Origin: Nitzschia sp. pyKryTriq1
Taxonomy: Eukaryota; Bacillariophyta; Bacillariophyceae; Bacillariales; Bacillariaceae
Reading direction: 5' to 3'
Assembly (NCBI GenBank): GCA_956465555.1
Contig: OY101115.1
Coordinates: 2,232,001-2,296,000 of the forward strand
DNA length: 64,000 bases
The position numbers and the translations under genes were made by a program. Shown here in pieces: positions 41,245 through 51,603 of this stretch. Every line of letters starts with the position of its first letter. The stretch's first letter is position 1. The notes beneath the pieces were generated by a model. The model saw only the letters and a program-made list of their open reading frames with translations. It was not told the DNA's origin and ran no database searches.

Positions 41245-42085
41245 GATCCTTTTGCTTGATCCTGTGAGTAGAGTGTATTATTGCAGCTTCCCAATGATCG
41301 ATTTTGTTGTTAATATCCTTGGAGGTGCGGAGAGGAGGAAAGAGTTGTTGCAAAAGACAACCAGATTGCCCTCCCTCTACCGGTAATGTTATTACGCGAC
41401 AGTACGAATGAATACTATGCAATTTTTTGGCGCTTTATCATCATTTTCGGCGCACTCAAATTCGTCATCGGTATTTCATTTAGAAGCTTTTGGCCGTTTG
41501 ACCTGGCTGGCGTGACAGAAAGGAAGGCCGGCTCTTCATTCATGGAAAGAATAATGAGGATACTGGGGTGTACCTGCCGAACGCGCGAGCGAGCACGACT
41601 TCTTCATCATTCCGAAGCGCTGACTACTGCGACTCACTCCTCTGTTCACGAAACATTCCGCGCGCGCGCGGGATGAACACATCACAGGAACCCATACCGG
41701 TGTACCCAGTTGGGTATGGTTCTCTGGGTGTACCGGTACTTGTACGGTACGGTAAGAGAGTACCAGGTACCTGGTACGAGCCCAACTACAGTAACGCTAC
41801 CCAGTACTGTATTTGACCGGTAGCTGCATCGTAAAGCAAGACTACTCATGCCGGTAGATTCCGGTACTGTAGTAGATCTCCATCTGTCTGCCCTCTCTGT
41901 TTGACGAGACTCTAGTTCGTCTATGCAGTGCTACTACAAGTATTGTAGACTGTTTCTCCAGAGAGAAGAAAGTCGAATTACTAAATGCATCGCACCTGCT
42001 ACCTAGTAATAGTAGTAGTATAGTAAAAGTACTTGTAGTACGAGCAGAGGATAGTAGGAGAAAGAATTTTAAAAAGCTAGACTAC
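41245..42085. other. Intergenic spacer with GTAC/CCGG-rich tract
   Basis: No gene is recognised. A cgcgcgcgcgcggg run lies near 41660. From 41690 to 41900 the sequence is full of ggtacc, ccggta and gtacgg words. Near 42005-42035 there are tag repeats. Confidence 0.55.
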
Positions 42086-44068
42086 CTATTGGGCAGAAGA
42101 GGACGAGTTTGTACTCGTCCTGATAGGAGCAAAGTAGGAAAGGATACTTTTCGTACTAGAATCAGTCGAGTGGTGGCTCGTCGACTTCTTCTTGTTGTTG
42201 GACGAGAATGGGGGGGATGATGGTGATTCCACACCACCACTCCCACGTCGAGCCTTTTTGGTGGGCGTAGCACCAAAATGTGACTGTTCATCGTATTCAG
42301 GAGCCGTATGTGGATCCAAAGATGGCGGAGATACACCGGTAGAAGAGCCTTCCACCACGCTTGCTGGTGTGCCAATGATGCTAGTGTAGAGTCGTTCTTT
42401 GGCTTGGTCAAATCTGTCGGGACCTTGTCGATAGCGATGGGCCCACTTGGTGCTAACAGAACCTCCTGATCCCGGCTTGTCACACCATCCGAAACACCAA
42501 AGTACACCCGCATAAGAGGGAGGAGATAATCCATCCAAGGCGTATCTGTCATTCAATACGACAAGTTGCCACAGTACTACCTCGGCTGGAACCATCGTGG
42601 CTTGCCAATGCACCACGGTCTTGCCCCAAGTCATGCGAGCATTGTTGTGTAGTTCTCCCGTTTCCACCAAATAGGATTGCATGGCATTCCACGTTTCGTC
42701 ATTTGTACTGCAGGAGTCTAGTTGTTCGAATGTGTAGCCAGTTGTTCTTGGTGATTGTTGTTGTTGTTGTTGTTGTTTTCGTAAAAAGTCTTGTGACCAC
42801 GTGGGGATGGCTTGAAGAGAGTGGTAATCCGGCATGGCAAACGTATGAACATATCCGATTTCTCGCCACTTGATGACTTCATCTAGAAACTTTTGGCAAC
42901 CCGCAGAATACCCTGACCGTGTACTTTGAGCATTCCAGATATCGGATACCACATCCATGATGGATAAAATTCCCAGGTTGAGGTAGCATGAAATCCGACT
43001 GACGGCGTGGGGCAGGCAAATTTGATTCCGTCGTTTCGCGTAGTGTGCCAGACCATGATTCAGAAACGCTTTCCATCGTTGTTTGGCGGCGGCTTGGGAC
43101 CCATGGGTCTGTAGACAAGGCGGCACGGTAGTATCGGCTCCGGGCCAACACTTCATTGTCCAATTCTTTAAATCTTTGATTGCGAGCAACTCTTCTACCG
43201 TCCAGGGGCGAGTAGTAGGACTGGGGGTTTCGCGGCTCTTCCATTTGGATGGGATGACAGTGGCAACGCAAGCCGTTACGCAATTCACGTTAATTGTACT
43301 AGCATTTCCATTGTCGTCGAGAAAGAAATTCGGTGGCAGTGTCCTTTTTAGCGGTGGAGCATCCAGGTCCCCATCCTTCACGGCACCATACACGTGCGCT
43401 TTTCGATGCGGATTGGTTTGCTTTTCCCAAATCCAAGCTTTGGCAGGAGCTCCCTCAAAACACAAATCTCCTGCCACATTTTGTGTTTTGGCAAATCGGA
43501 GCTGGGACTTTGGAGGAACCGTTGTACTTCCATCGACTGTAAAACAAGGAACCTTGGCTGTCTGACAGCTCCCCACAACTTTACGAAGACAGGTGCGAAA
43601 CGGTTCGACAAAAGGCTCGTCGCTGACCACAGCCAGTGCCTGGTGCGCCAACGTCAAGTGATGAGGGATTCGGGCACCAGGTCCATGTACTCGAACCGCT
43701 ACTCCTGCGCCGTGGTCTTGCCATTCTTTTGTGCACGATTGCAGTGCCTCCAAGGTAAATGCGAGGCGACGGGCCGTCATGCAGACTGGTTGGAGGGGTG
43801 CCCGTGTCAAGTGATGATCGTCCAAAACTGTGCACAAGACGACCAGGGGTACCTGATAGTGATTGGCTATTCGACATGCCAAAGCAAACCCAGGATTGTG
43901 CCTTTTTCTCAGAACCACCGTCGGTAAATAGAGCACAAATGCCTTGTTTTCGCTAGAAGTCTCTTCTGGATTCTTATTATTCGATATTGTAGTAGGAGGA
44001 ACCCGACACAAAATCCGATGCGCCAGAGAAACAGGAAGATCCAATTTCTTCAAAAATTCCTCGCTCAT
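42086..44068 (-). CDS. Divergent photolyase/cryptochrome family protein (class II-like)
   Basis: Single-exon protein of 660 residues. An N-terminal Rossmann part includes KAFVLYLPTVVLRKRHNPGFALA and ends near residue 200. The C-terminal FAD domain has WNAMQSYLVETGELHNNARMTWGK and VVLWQLVVLNDRYALDG, then YAGVLWCFGWCDKP, which follow the class II CPD photolyase pattern (HN-x-x-RM-x-WGK, LNDRYELDG). The usual closing block after this point, ERPVFGxIRYM, is replaced by GSGGSVSTKWAHRY, so DNA or FAD contacts may differ. A poly-Gln run (seven) interrupts the middle. The tail is basic and Ser-rich and ends TKSILSYFAPIR, which resembles a PCNA-interacting motif lacking the first Gln. Whether it repairs DNA or senses light cannot be told. 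Confidence 0.8.
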   Translation of the reverse strand: MSEEFLKKLDLPVSLAHRILCRVPPTTISNNKNPEETSSENKAFVLYLPTVVLRKRHNPGFALACRIANHYQVPLVVLCTVLDDHHLTRAPLQPVCMTARRLAFTLEALQSCTKEWQDHGAGVAVRVHGPGARIPHHLTLAHQALAVVSDEPFVEPFRTCLRKVVGSCQTAKVPCFTVDGSTTVPPKSQLRFAKTQNVAGDLCFEGAPAKAWIWEKQTNPHRKAHVYGAVKDGDLDAPPLKRTLPPNFFLDDNGNASTINVNCVTACVATVIPSKWKSRETPSPTTRPWTVEELLAIKDLKNWTMKCWPGADTTVPPCLQTHGSQAAAKQRWKAFLNHGLAHYAKRRNQICLPHAVSRISCYLNLGILSIMDVVSDIWNAQSTRSGYSAGCQKFLDEVIKWREIGYVHTFAMPDYHSLQAIPTWSQDFLRKQQQQQQQSPRTTGYTFEQLDSCSTNDETWNAMQSYLVETGELHNNARMTWGKTVVHWQATMVPAEVVLWQLVVLNDRYALDGLSPPSYAGVLWCFGWCDKPGSGGSVSTKWAHRYRQGPDRFDQAKERLYTSIIGTPASVVEGSSTGVSPPSLDPHTAPEYDEQSHFGATPTKKARRGSGGVESPSSPPFSSNNKKKSTSHHSTDSSTKSILSYFAPIRTSTNSSSSAQ

Positions 44069-44364
44069 GGTCTCACAGTCACAAACCCCTTGAGCATATG
44101 CAGTGATTCCGATTGCAGAGTTGAGTAACGAATTGTCGCTACGTATGTAATACCGGTACTACTTTAGAAGAGATGTGTCTTCGAAGATTTTGTGCTGTTC
44201 TTGTCTGTGTCGTGTGTCTCGTCATTGTCGACGAAGAATGCAGAGGTCCCTCGTGTTGAGTAAAAATGAAGGAGGCTGAACATACGAAGGTATGACAGCT
44301 GGTATACGTATGTATGAAGTATGGTGGTGTTAGACATCATATGTCGGGACGATATTTTGTGTGT
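44069..44364. other. Spacer upstream of the photolyase-like gene
   Basis: No gene is recognised. It should hold the photolyase-like promoter. It is AT-rich with no repeats seen before the 184-bp unit begins. Confidence 0.5.
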
Positions 44365-44874
44365 GACAGCCAACCATTACTTGTAGATGAATTGAAAAGT
44401 GCGAACAATGAAACGTATCGGATTGTCATTAAATTTTAATAATCCGATTTGCATGAAAATATCAGATCGCAATAGACTATCGTAGCAACCAAGTGGATAT
44501 CTTTACAAGATTCCAGGTCTGATACACATATAGCTATTTGCTTCAACATTATTAAAATTTAATCGCGGAGGCATGGTGGAACAACCAGCCCAAACCCCAA
44601 GTAATGGGATCGGCGGCGGTCGTTACAACAAAAGACGCGGTAACAACACGAGCACGGCTACTGACAAACAGCGCCCTGCGCCCTCAACTAGACAGCCAAC
44701 CATTACTTGTAGATGAATTGAAAAGTGCGAACAATGAAACGTATCGGATTGTCATTAAATTTTAATAATCCGATTTGCATGAAAATATCAGATCGCAATA
44801 GACTATCGTAGCAACCAAGTGGATATCTTTACAAGATTCCAGGTCTGATACACATATAGCTATTTGCTTCAACA
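44365..44874. repeat. Two identical 184-bp direct repeats flanking 142 bp
   Basis: Positions 44365-44548 and 44691-44874 are identical base for base. The 142 bp between them (44549-44690) contain an ATG at about 44572 opening a short frame (MVEQPAQTPSNGIGGG). Each repeat carries an inverted pair atcggatt/aatccgat around an AT palindrome (attaaattttaat). The spacer starts with ttattaaaatttaat, the reverse complement of part of it. Two readings are possible. One is a terminal-repeat mini-element (TRIM-like, an LTR-type fossil), ending in CA but without evident target-site duplication. The other is a recent partial tandem duplication with a period of 326 bp. The complete identity means it is recent or conversion-maintained. 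No long coding frame is inside. Confidence 0.85.
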
Positions 44875-45249
44875 CCTCGCTCGGAGCGGTCGGAGCGAAT
44901 TTTGTTGTCGTTTGTCGTCCATCATCGCGCTTTCTGCGCGAATTCAGGCGCGCGATTCTTATGGCAGCTTCCTTGCTGCTTCTTAGCTTGTGCGTTTTCT
45001 TCGACTGACATGACTAAAATTCGTGAATTGATTTCGACAAAGACGACTGCAAAAATCTAAATACAGTCCGTACGTCGTACGTCCACTGTCCGCGTTGTAA
45101 AGTACCGGTACTTGTACCGTGGAAATAAAGTTGACATGTTGATGAACGTTGATGACATTTTAATTTTGATGATGAGGTTTTAGTTTGAGAGAAGTTCATT
45201 TCCATTTCTCTCTCGCCACTCACTTTCTTTGAGCCCGAGCGCTGCGTCC
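44875..45249. other. Promoter region of the PPR gene
   Basis: No gene is recognised. GC-rich gctcggagcggtcggagcg lies directly after the second repeat copy, and pyrimidine/atg repeats near 45130-45180. Confidence 0.5.
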
Positions 45250-47781
45250 ATGATCAACTCCAAAGCCTGCTCCAGAATCACCACATGGGCAAGGAATGGT
45301 ATCTATCAGAAGAATTCTCTCGTGCAAGCGCGCGTTGTCTCGAACGGTGATGGCTATCGACCGGGTCACATTTTCACCCCCTCAGATCACCCTCCTGCCG
45401 GTACAACAAGGCGGCGTCCACGTCCTGGTGTTTATGCCTTTTCAACACAACCAGTCGCTTTGTCGCTACGACAAACTGCTAAGCACTTGAGAGCTCGCAC
45501 GAATCAATGGCTGGGAATTCCTGTGACATCTTGGACAGCCAACGAAGTTTCTCGGGGTCGTTTCCTCGTGGAAGCCTGGAGCCAGCACGTGGAACAGGAT
45601 GACAGAAATACTCACAAGAATGCAGAAACAACACGTGCTGCGCAACAATCGAAAATCTTGAGGCGGTGGTTGGAGGTTCGGTGCTCTTCTGATATCACTG
45701 TTTTGGATGACCACGTTTCTGTTGAAATTGTTGAAATGTTACATCAGTGTTTGAGCGCGTGGAGACAAGTTGGAAAACGCGGAAATACAACTCAATTGGT
45801 CCAGGAAGCTGTGGATCTAATCTACTTGGTGGACAGTGCTGCTGTTACTATCCAGGATCCACGACTACGTCCGAGCAACAAGGCGTATTCCATGTGCTAT
45901 CACATCCTGGCAGAGCATGCCGATTGTCCATCGGCGTTCGAGACGCTGAAGGAACTATGGCAGCACCGATTGCAAGCTGGCCAACAACTGGACTTGCAAC
46001 TTTACAATTCCTACCTCCATGCACTTGCCAAGTGTAGTCTCTACCATCCCAGAGCTGCTTCCCTGGCCGAAGACATACTCTTGGAACTGTCATCTGTAGG
46101 CAAGCACGTTCCAACGGCAGCCAGCTTTGTCGCAGTGATGCACGCCTGGGCCAATCGCGGAGATGTAGAGTCTGCTCAAAGAGCACAAGTGATCCTTGAT
46201 CAACTGATCAGGTCCAGTGAGACAATGCTTCTTTCCACGGAGGCTTTCAATGTTTGCATTGATGGTTGGGCCAAGGCCAACCAGCCCGAAAAAGCCGAAG
46301 CACTTTTAGATCTTATGTGCGATGTCAACGGAGTAGAACCGACCGAGGTTTCCTTTAATTCAGCAGTCCATGCTTGGGCCAAGGCCAAGAGCCATCCACG
46401 AGCACCCCAAAGGGCCGAGGCGCTCCTTCGTCGAATGGAGTCCTCGACAACGTGCCGACCTACATTAGAAACCTACACGGCCGTCTTGGATGCCTGGTCC
46501 CACACAAAGCAACCAGGGCCCAAAGTCGAGAAATTATTGGACGTACTCGAAGAGAGACATGCCGATGATTACTTGTTCCCGGCTCCGAATAAATGGACGT
46601 ACATGGTGGCGATTCGTGCGTGGGCAGCCACACGACCGCTCGACGACGACGACGACGAAGAGGAGTCATTGCCAGCCACCCGAGCTCAAGCGTTAGTTGA
46701 TCGTATGGAAGACTTGGCCCGTACGAATATGTCACGTCGTCGTGCATTGCAACCTTGTCCAATGGTCTACGCGGCGCTGTTCGACGTCTGGTCCCAGAGT
46801 AAACGATCGGATGTCCCAGAGCAGGCAGTGGCATTGTTTCGAACGATTCCTAGCCGCGTGTTTTCTGACGAACGCTCCAAGCTAGTATTTCACAAAGTGC
46901 TTGGGATTCTAGCCATCCACGGCCGTGCCAGGGAGGCTCGCAGATTCCTTCAAGAAATATTGGATCTCCCGTGGTTGCCCGACATTGACAGCTACAACTT
47001 GGTGATGATGGCTTACACCAAGAGCCCGCCTGATGGAAATACTGCTCAAGAGGCTTGTTCGCTCTTGAGGAAAATGGAAAGTGAAAAATCTTCGTCGAAT
47101 TCCGGTGCTTCCATCCAACCCACGATTGCTACGTACATCCATGCCATGGTGTCCTGGGGAAATAGTTCCCAGCCTGATGCTGCTGAGCAAGCTGAAGCGT
47201 TGTTCTGGGAAGTCGTCAAGAAGTCAGAGCGAAATGAGAACCTCCTTCCCACGGTAGTCGCGGCCAATTGCGTGTTGCGTGCCTGGGCAAAGAGTCGCGA
47301 AGGGGGGGCCGCGCACAAGGCCGAGTCCATGTGGAAGTGGATGGAAGCGACTGGGGGAGCGTCCGACCAGTATGGGATTCAGCCAGATGCAACATCGTGT
47401 CTTCACATGATGCAAGCCTGGGCCCACAGTGGTCGTCGTGTGGGGCCAAGCAAGGCGGAATCATACTTCCTTCGACTCAAGGACCTTATGTCGGATCGCG
47501 AGAAGGGTGCTTTCTTGTTGAAAACGGCCCACTTCAATCTGCTTATCATGGCATGGGGAAAGAGTGACGTACCGGGAGCGTATAATCGAATCAAGGAGCT
47601 GGTGGACGAAATGTTGAAACTCTCGGCTTTGGGATACGACCTGTTTCCGGATGAGTTTTCGTCTCGATGGATTCTAAATGCCGCGAATGCTGAAAACAAG
47701 ATTATTGATGCCATGTCACTGCTCGAAGATTTGCGAAAGAAGAAGACAAAAAGGAATCCAAACCAACAGAATAAAGAATAG
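45250..47781 (+). CDS. Pentatricopeptide repeat (PPR) protein
   Basis: Single-exon protein of 843 residues from the ATG at 45250. PPR proteins bind single-stranded RNA in mitochondria or plastids, one base per repeat, and guide processing or stability of organelle transcripts. Roughly ten to twelve degenerate 35-residue repeats run from about 220 to 820. Typical cores are YNSYLHALAKC, FNVCIDGWAKANQPEKAEALL, FNSAVHAWAKAKSH, YTAVLDAWSHTKQ, YNLVMMAYTKS and FNLLIMAWGKS. The W after the A-repeat helix is common in diatom PPRs. The N-terminus (MINSKACSRITTWARNG) is basic and hydroxylated, fitting a mitochondrial presequence. No extra catalytic domain is seen at the C-terminus, which is Lys/Asn-rich. 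It ends 47 bp from the acyl-CoA oxidase. Confidence 0.93.
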   Translation: MINSKACSRITTWARNGIYQKNSLVQARVVSNGDGYRPGHIFTPSDHPPAGTTRRRPRPGVYAFSTQPVALSLRQTAKHLRARTNQWLGIPVTSWTANEVSRGRFLVEAWSQHVEQDDRNTHKNAETTRAAQQSKILRRWLEVRCSSDITVLDDHVSVEIVEMLHQCLSAWRQVGKRGNTTQLVQEAVDLIYLVDSAAVTIQDPRLRPSNKAYSMCYHILAEHADCPSAFETLKELWQHRLQAGQQLDLQLYNSYLHALAKCSLYHPRAASLAEDILLELSSVGKHVPTAASFVAVMHAWANRGDVESAQRAQVILDQLIRSSETMLLSTEAFNVCIDGWAKANQPEKAEALLDLMCDVNGVEPTEVSFNSAVHAWAKAKSHPRAPQRAEALLRRMESSTTCRPTLETYTAVLDAWSHTKQPGPKVEKLLDVLEERHADDYLFPAPNKWTYMVAIRAWAATRPLDDDDDEEESLPATRAQALVDRMEDLARTNMSRRRALQPCPMVYAALFDVWSQSKRSDVPEQAVALFRTIPSRVFSDERSKLVFHKVLGILAIHGRAREARRFLQEILDLPWLPDIDSYNLVMMAYTKSPPDGNTAQEACSLLRKMESEKSSSNSGASIQPTIATYIHAMVSWGNSSQPDAAEQAEALFWEVVKKSERNENLLPTVVAANCVLRAWAKSREGGAAHKAESMWKWMEATGGASDQYGIQPDATSCLHMMQAWAHSGRRVGPSKAESYFLRLKDLMSDREKGAFLLKTAHFNLLIMAWGKSDVPGAYNRIKELVDEMLKLSALGYDLFPDEFSSRWILNAANAENKIIDAMSLLEDLRKKKTKRNPNQQNKE

Positions 47782-47828
47782 AATAAAATAGAATAGAATG
47801 GATCTAGATAGGTCATAGCGTTCCTTCT

Positions 47829-50067
47829 CTACAGTCGCGACGCAGTTCCACTGTAGACACCCACGCCACCGGCAACCAGTCGCTTCAAGGCAGGGTCGTA
47901 CCCTGGTCCTGGGTCCACGGCATTCAGGGGGTCTTTCTCGGCCGCTGTCATAATATGAGGGTACACGTCCCCATCGAATCGACCCAGGGCACTCTTCAGA
48001 CGGAAATCGGAAATGTCGCGGGCGTCCACCAAGGCCACCGCATTGGGACGAATCTTGTCCAGGTACTGAAGAACGCTGGGGGAAACCCATTTGGCTTGCT
48101 TCGAGGTAAGGTAACCATCCTCCAGGAATTCTCCAAGGTCCTTTTCAATCCAGTACAAGGCAAAGAGTTTGGCCAAGTCCAACATGACTTCCACTTCATT
48201 GGGACCCAGGTTTGTACGTTCTTCTTCTTGAATACCATGGCAAAAGTCTCGAATCACCAAAAAGATTGAGTAGGCTCTCGAGGCCCTGGCCATTGCAATC
48301 AATGCATTGTTCCAAGCGTGCTGCATCGACTTTCCACCCATGACATCGTCGTTAATTTGCTGTGCCACCACGACCAACAATCGAGCCGCTCGATGACGAA
48401 AGGCCAACAACAAGGTTGGCAGGTCACACAAGCTCGTTTGATCAACTGCACTGCACTGTTCTTGGCCGCCGTGAATGATTGCTTCCAGGGAAGGCACCAG
48501 TCCATACGAATCACAAGACTGGTAGGCTACGATTCCCTCGTTACTTTGGACGGCCTGCACCAATTTTAGCAATACCTTGACGACTTGTTGTGGGAGCATA
48601 TGATTGTCTCCCTCCACGGTGGGACTCTGCAAATAACTATTAATCAGCTCGGGCAAACCGGAGCAAGCCAAAAACCCATGTCCACCACACGCTTTGCGAC
48701 ATTCCTCAATTCCATCGGCAGCAACAGTAGTAGTGAACGATTTGAGTGCCGACGATGACGCATGAACGTCTGCTACTTCCACCTAACAAACAAAAAAACA
48801 AAAACAAAAACAAAATTCAAATTCAAATGTCAGTCGTTTTCACCACCGAACAATGCAAGACAACACGTTTTAAGAGCTACGAAAAGCACCCAACCACTGT
48901 ACTTACCTTTGTGACTGGCTTGTTTTCCAAAAGCTTGTGTTCGATATTCTTGAGATTCTTCCAAAGCTTTCGTCCCGTGATAAAGAAACAATAGGACGCG
49001 GCCAGTAAGGGGAAGATGCGGTGTTGTTGTTGTTTATAGTCCAAGATTTGCACTTCGGTAACACCATCTTCCGCATACCCTTGTTTGCGAACCGCCGAGT
49101 ATCGAACATTAATGGTGGTCCCTACCGCCAGTGCCTTGGCGGATCCCATGACAATCATGGCTCGTACTTGCATCATGGTAATATAAGCGACTTTGGAGGC
49201 TGCGGCGGATACCTGTTTCTTCTGGTACTGACCCGTCTCATCCACTTGTGCAAATCGCATAGCCATGTTACGCCTTGGAATCGTCACATGATCAAAGTAC
49301 GCGTAGCCATTATCCATATTGTTGTATCCAATTTTGGGTCCAATATCCCCCGTCTTCACGCCTGGCAACAAGGAATGATCCTTCATGGACCGCAGGGGCA
49401 CCAAAAAGTTGTGAATTCCTCGATCGACCCCCTCTCCATCAATCAAGCGAGCAATCACCATGGCGTGGTTGGCGGTTCGTCCCAGAGTCCCCGGCCAGAA
49501 CTTGCCACTCGTCAAGGATGGGGAATGAATCACAAAACTCCCACCCTTGACTCCATTTTGGGATTCCGGAACGAACGTCGCCGTGGTTTCCAAGGCGCGC
49601 ACATTGGATCCATGTCCTAGTTCCGTTTGTGCATAGCATCCAATCATTTTCCAATCGCGACAGAGCGGCAGCCACTCGGCTTTTTGTTGCTCGTCGCACA
49701 AGGAAACAATATTAGGCACAAACATGACCCAGTGCAGTGCAGTCGGCAAGTCGTCCGCAATCGCATCCAACACCAACGGAAAGTCTTGGCTTTCCACAAT
49801 CATTCCTCCATACTCGTCACCGATGCCGAGTTTGCGACATATTTCCACCATCCGCACATGCTTGGCGGTCGCACGAATGTGACGATCCGTCCGATGCAAG
49901 TAATTGTTGTCCGAGTTGTCAAAGACACCGGTGGGATCTCGTTCAAAGACGGCTTCGATAAACCGGCGGCGTGCGGTACGCTGGGCACCTCCATCCAACA
50001 AATGGGTCACCTTGGAAACGTCAAAGGTGGCACGATCGCGTTCTCGTTGCAAATCAGGATTCACCAT
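47829..50067 (-). CDS. ACOX: Peroxisomal acyl-CoA oxidase
   Basis: This flavoenzyme catalyses the first step of peroxisomal beta-oxidation, turning acyl-CoA into trans-2-enoyl-CoA with release of H2O2. It has 704 residues. Exons are 50067-48907 and 48782-47829. The chosen start gives MVNPDLQRERDRATFDV, typical of the family; the 42 codons before it are probably 5' UTR. Blocks include GCYAQTELGHGSNV, FVIHSPSLTSGKFWPGTLG, the ACGGHGFL helix and SPTVEGDNHML with the catalytic Glu. The protein ends -SRL, a canonical type 1 peroxisomal signal. All expected domains (N-terminal, flavin, two C-terminal ACOX domains) are in place and the length is usual. Confidence 0.96.
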
Positions 50068-51603
50068 GGCAACCACAACAATAAGAGCAACACTGGGTGT
50101 ACAGTACGAATACAGTGAATGGTGTTTGTTGTGAGTGAGAGCGATCTTGGTGGTGGCAGCATCTCCAAGTACGAGTAGACAGCATGTCGCCAAAAAAAGT
50201 CTCGGATACTGACTCGACAGCCGGCCAGACGGAGGCAGAAGGAGCTTCTAATGGAAGGCGCACGCCTGACAGACGGAGTAATGATGACGCCATCAAATGA
50301 ATCTGATTGGTAGATGTGCGGAAGAAATGGCGCGGGCTGCAGAGATGAGTGAGGACGGCGAGCAATCGAAAGAGTGATCGCAGGATCATTCGAGATCGAT
50401 CTGCAAACGAGCCGAGAGCTCAGTTCCAGCGACAACGCGATTCTGGCGGGACATGTGGGCCCTACTATCGAGACCCCAGTACCCGGAACGATCAGCAAGG
50501 CAGCGATCCTCGAGAACGTGCTTGGGATCATGAACATCGCAAGAAAGCAATCCATTCAAGAAGACACACCTACCCGAATACATCGAGCCCAAAACGTTGT
50601 GGCCATCAAAAGTAAAGCTGTACAGCATTTCCAAGTTCGGTAAGTACTCCTTGAACCAGAGTTGGATCACCGACGAGCCATCCGTGCGACAAGTGCTGTT
50701 ACCCATGTTGAACAGTGGATTCTTGACGGGAGAGGACAAAGCAAGATTGAGACAAGTCAACGTAAGATTTGAAGTGGCAGTAGACTGATCTTCCACATTT
50801 TGCTCTGACCCCCGGAGTTGGCCCTGAAGAACAAGAAAGAAAAATGTTAGGACCAAAGTACGAACGCTGGACTCGTGGAAAACCCGATGATGGTGAAGGA
50901 CAACAACAAATTACTGCAATCAACTACGGTATTTCCTAAAATTGGGTGAATGCCCTGTTTCATTACGACTGGCATTCGATGCTGACAAACTGAGAGCGAA
51001 AAGTCCCGTTGCAGAACCAGGAGGACCGGCTATACTATCAAAGCTCGGTTGGAAACGTAGAATGCAATGATAGGATCCCCCCCCATCCATCCCATGTGTG
51101 TCTCTGCTAGAGACCCACATAGTACACAGAGCACCCCCCCCCACCCCCCACCCCCCCAGACTGTAGAGTGGAGACCAAGGCAGGCCAGGGCACAAAGGGA
51201 GCACACAGGGATCCCATCTTCTTACATAGGTATAGTAAATATGTACATACATATCTGCACAATTGACTGTTGTCATGTCGGGGTCAGATGCCCCCCCCCC
51301 GCACTGTTACGACAAATCCACGATATCCCCAAAATGCCCACGCCACACAATCGGGGGCAACGCGAAGACAGACGGTGACGATCTCCCTTCGAAATTCAAA
51401 CGCTTTCTTTTTCTTCACCCTTCACCACGGATGAGATTTTCTTTCTCACAACACCGCATCATTGTCTCATCATTCAGTATACAACTCATAGACAACGGCT
51501 CCTTCGTGAAACAGGAAGTCGCAAACTATCACATTCTTCACTACTGGGCATCTCCGTGTACTAATATTGACGTTTTGCTTGCTGCGAAGCTTCCACCGAG
51601 AAC
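50068..51603. other. Long divergent spacer, ACOX and SHPRH
   Basis: No certain gene in about 1.5 kb. From 50374 to 50790 the plus strand looks weakly coding: a frame with GHVGPTIETPVPGTISKA stops near a good donor (gtaagt at about 50641), and another ends GEDKARLRQVNVRFEVAVD at 50788. This may be a decayed gene or a small spliced one. C-homopolymer tracts lie near 51077, 51133 and 51291. The last 200 bp before 51604 should be the SHPRH promoter. Confidence 0.45.
51132..51158. repeat. C-tract with three long runs (G-quadruplex-prone on minus strand)
   Basis: Three runs of about ten, six and seven C are separated by single A residues, within 30 bp. On the minus strand this gives closely spaced G runs that could form a quadruplex. 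A further run of about ten C lies at 51291-51300. Confidence 0.7.

Noticed and set aside
43083-43565. 160-codon plus-strand frame
   Set aside because: It is antisense to the photolyase-like gene, which has clear family motifs.
44365-44874. CRISPR-like or satellite array
   Set aside because: Only two copies of 184 bp with a single spacer; the context is eukaryotic.
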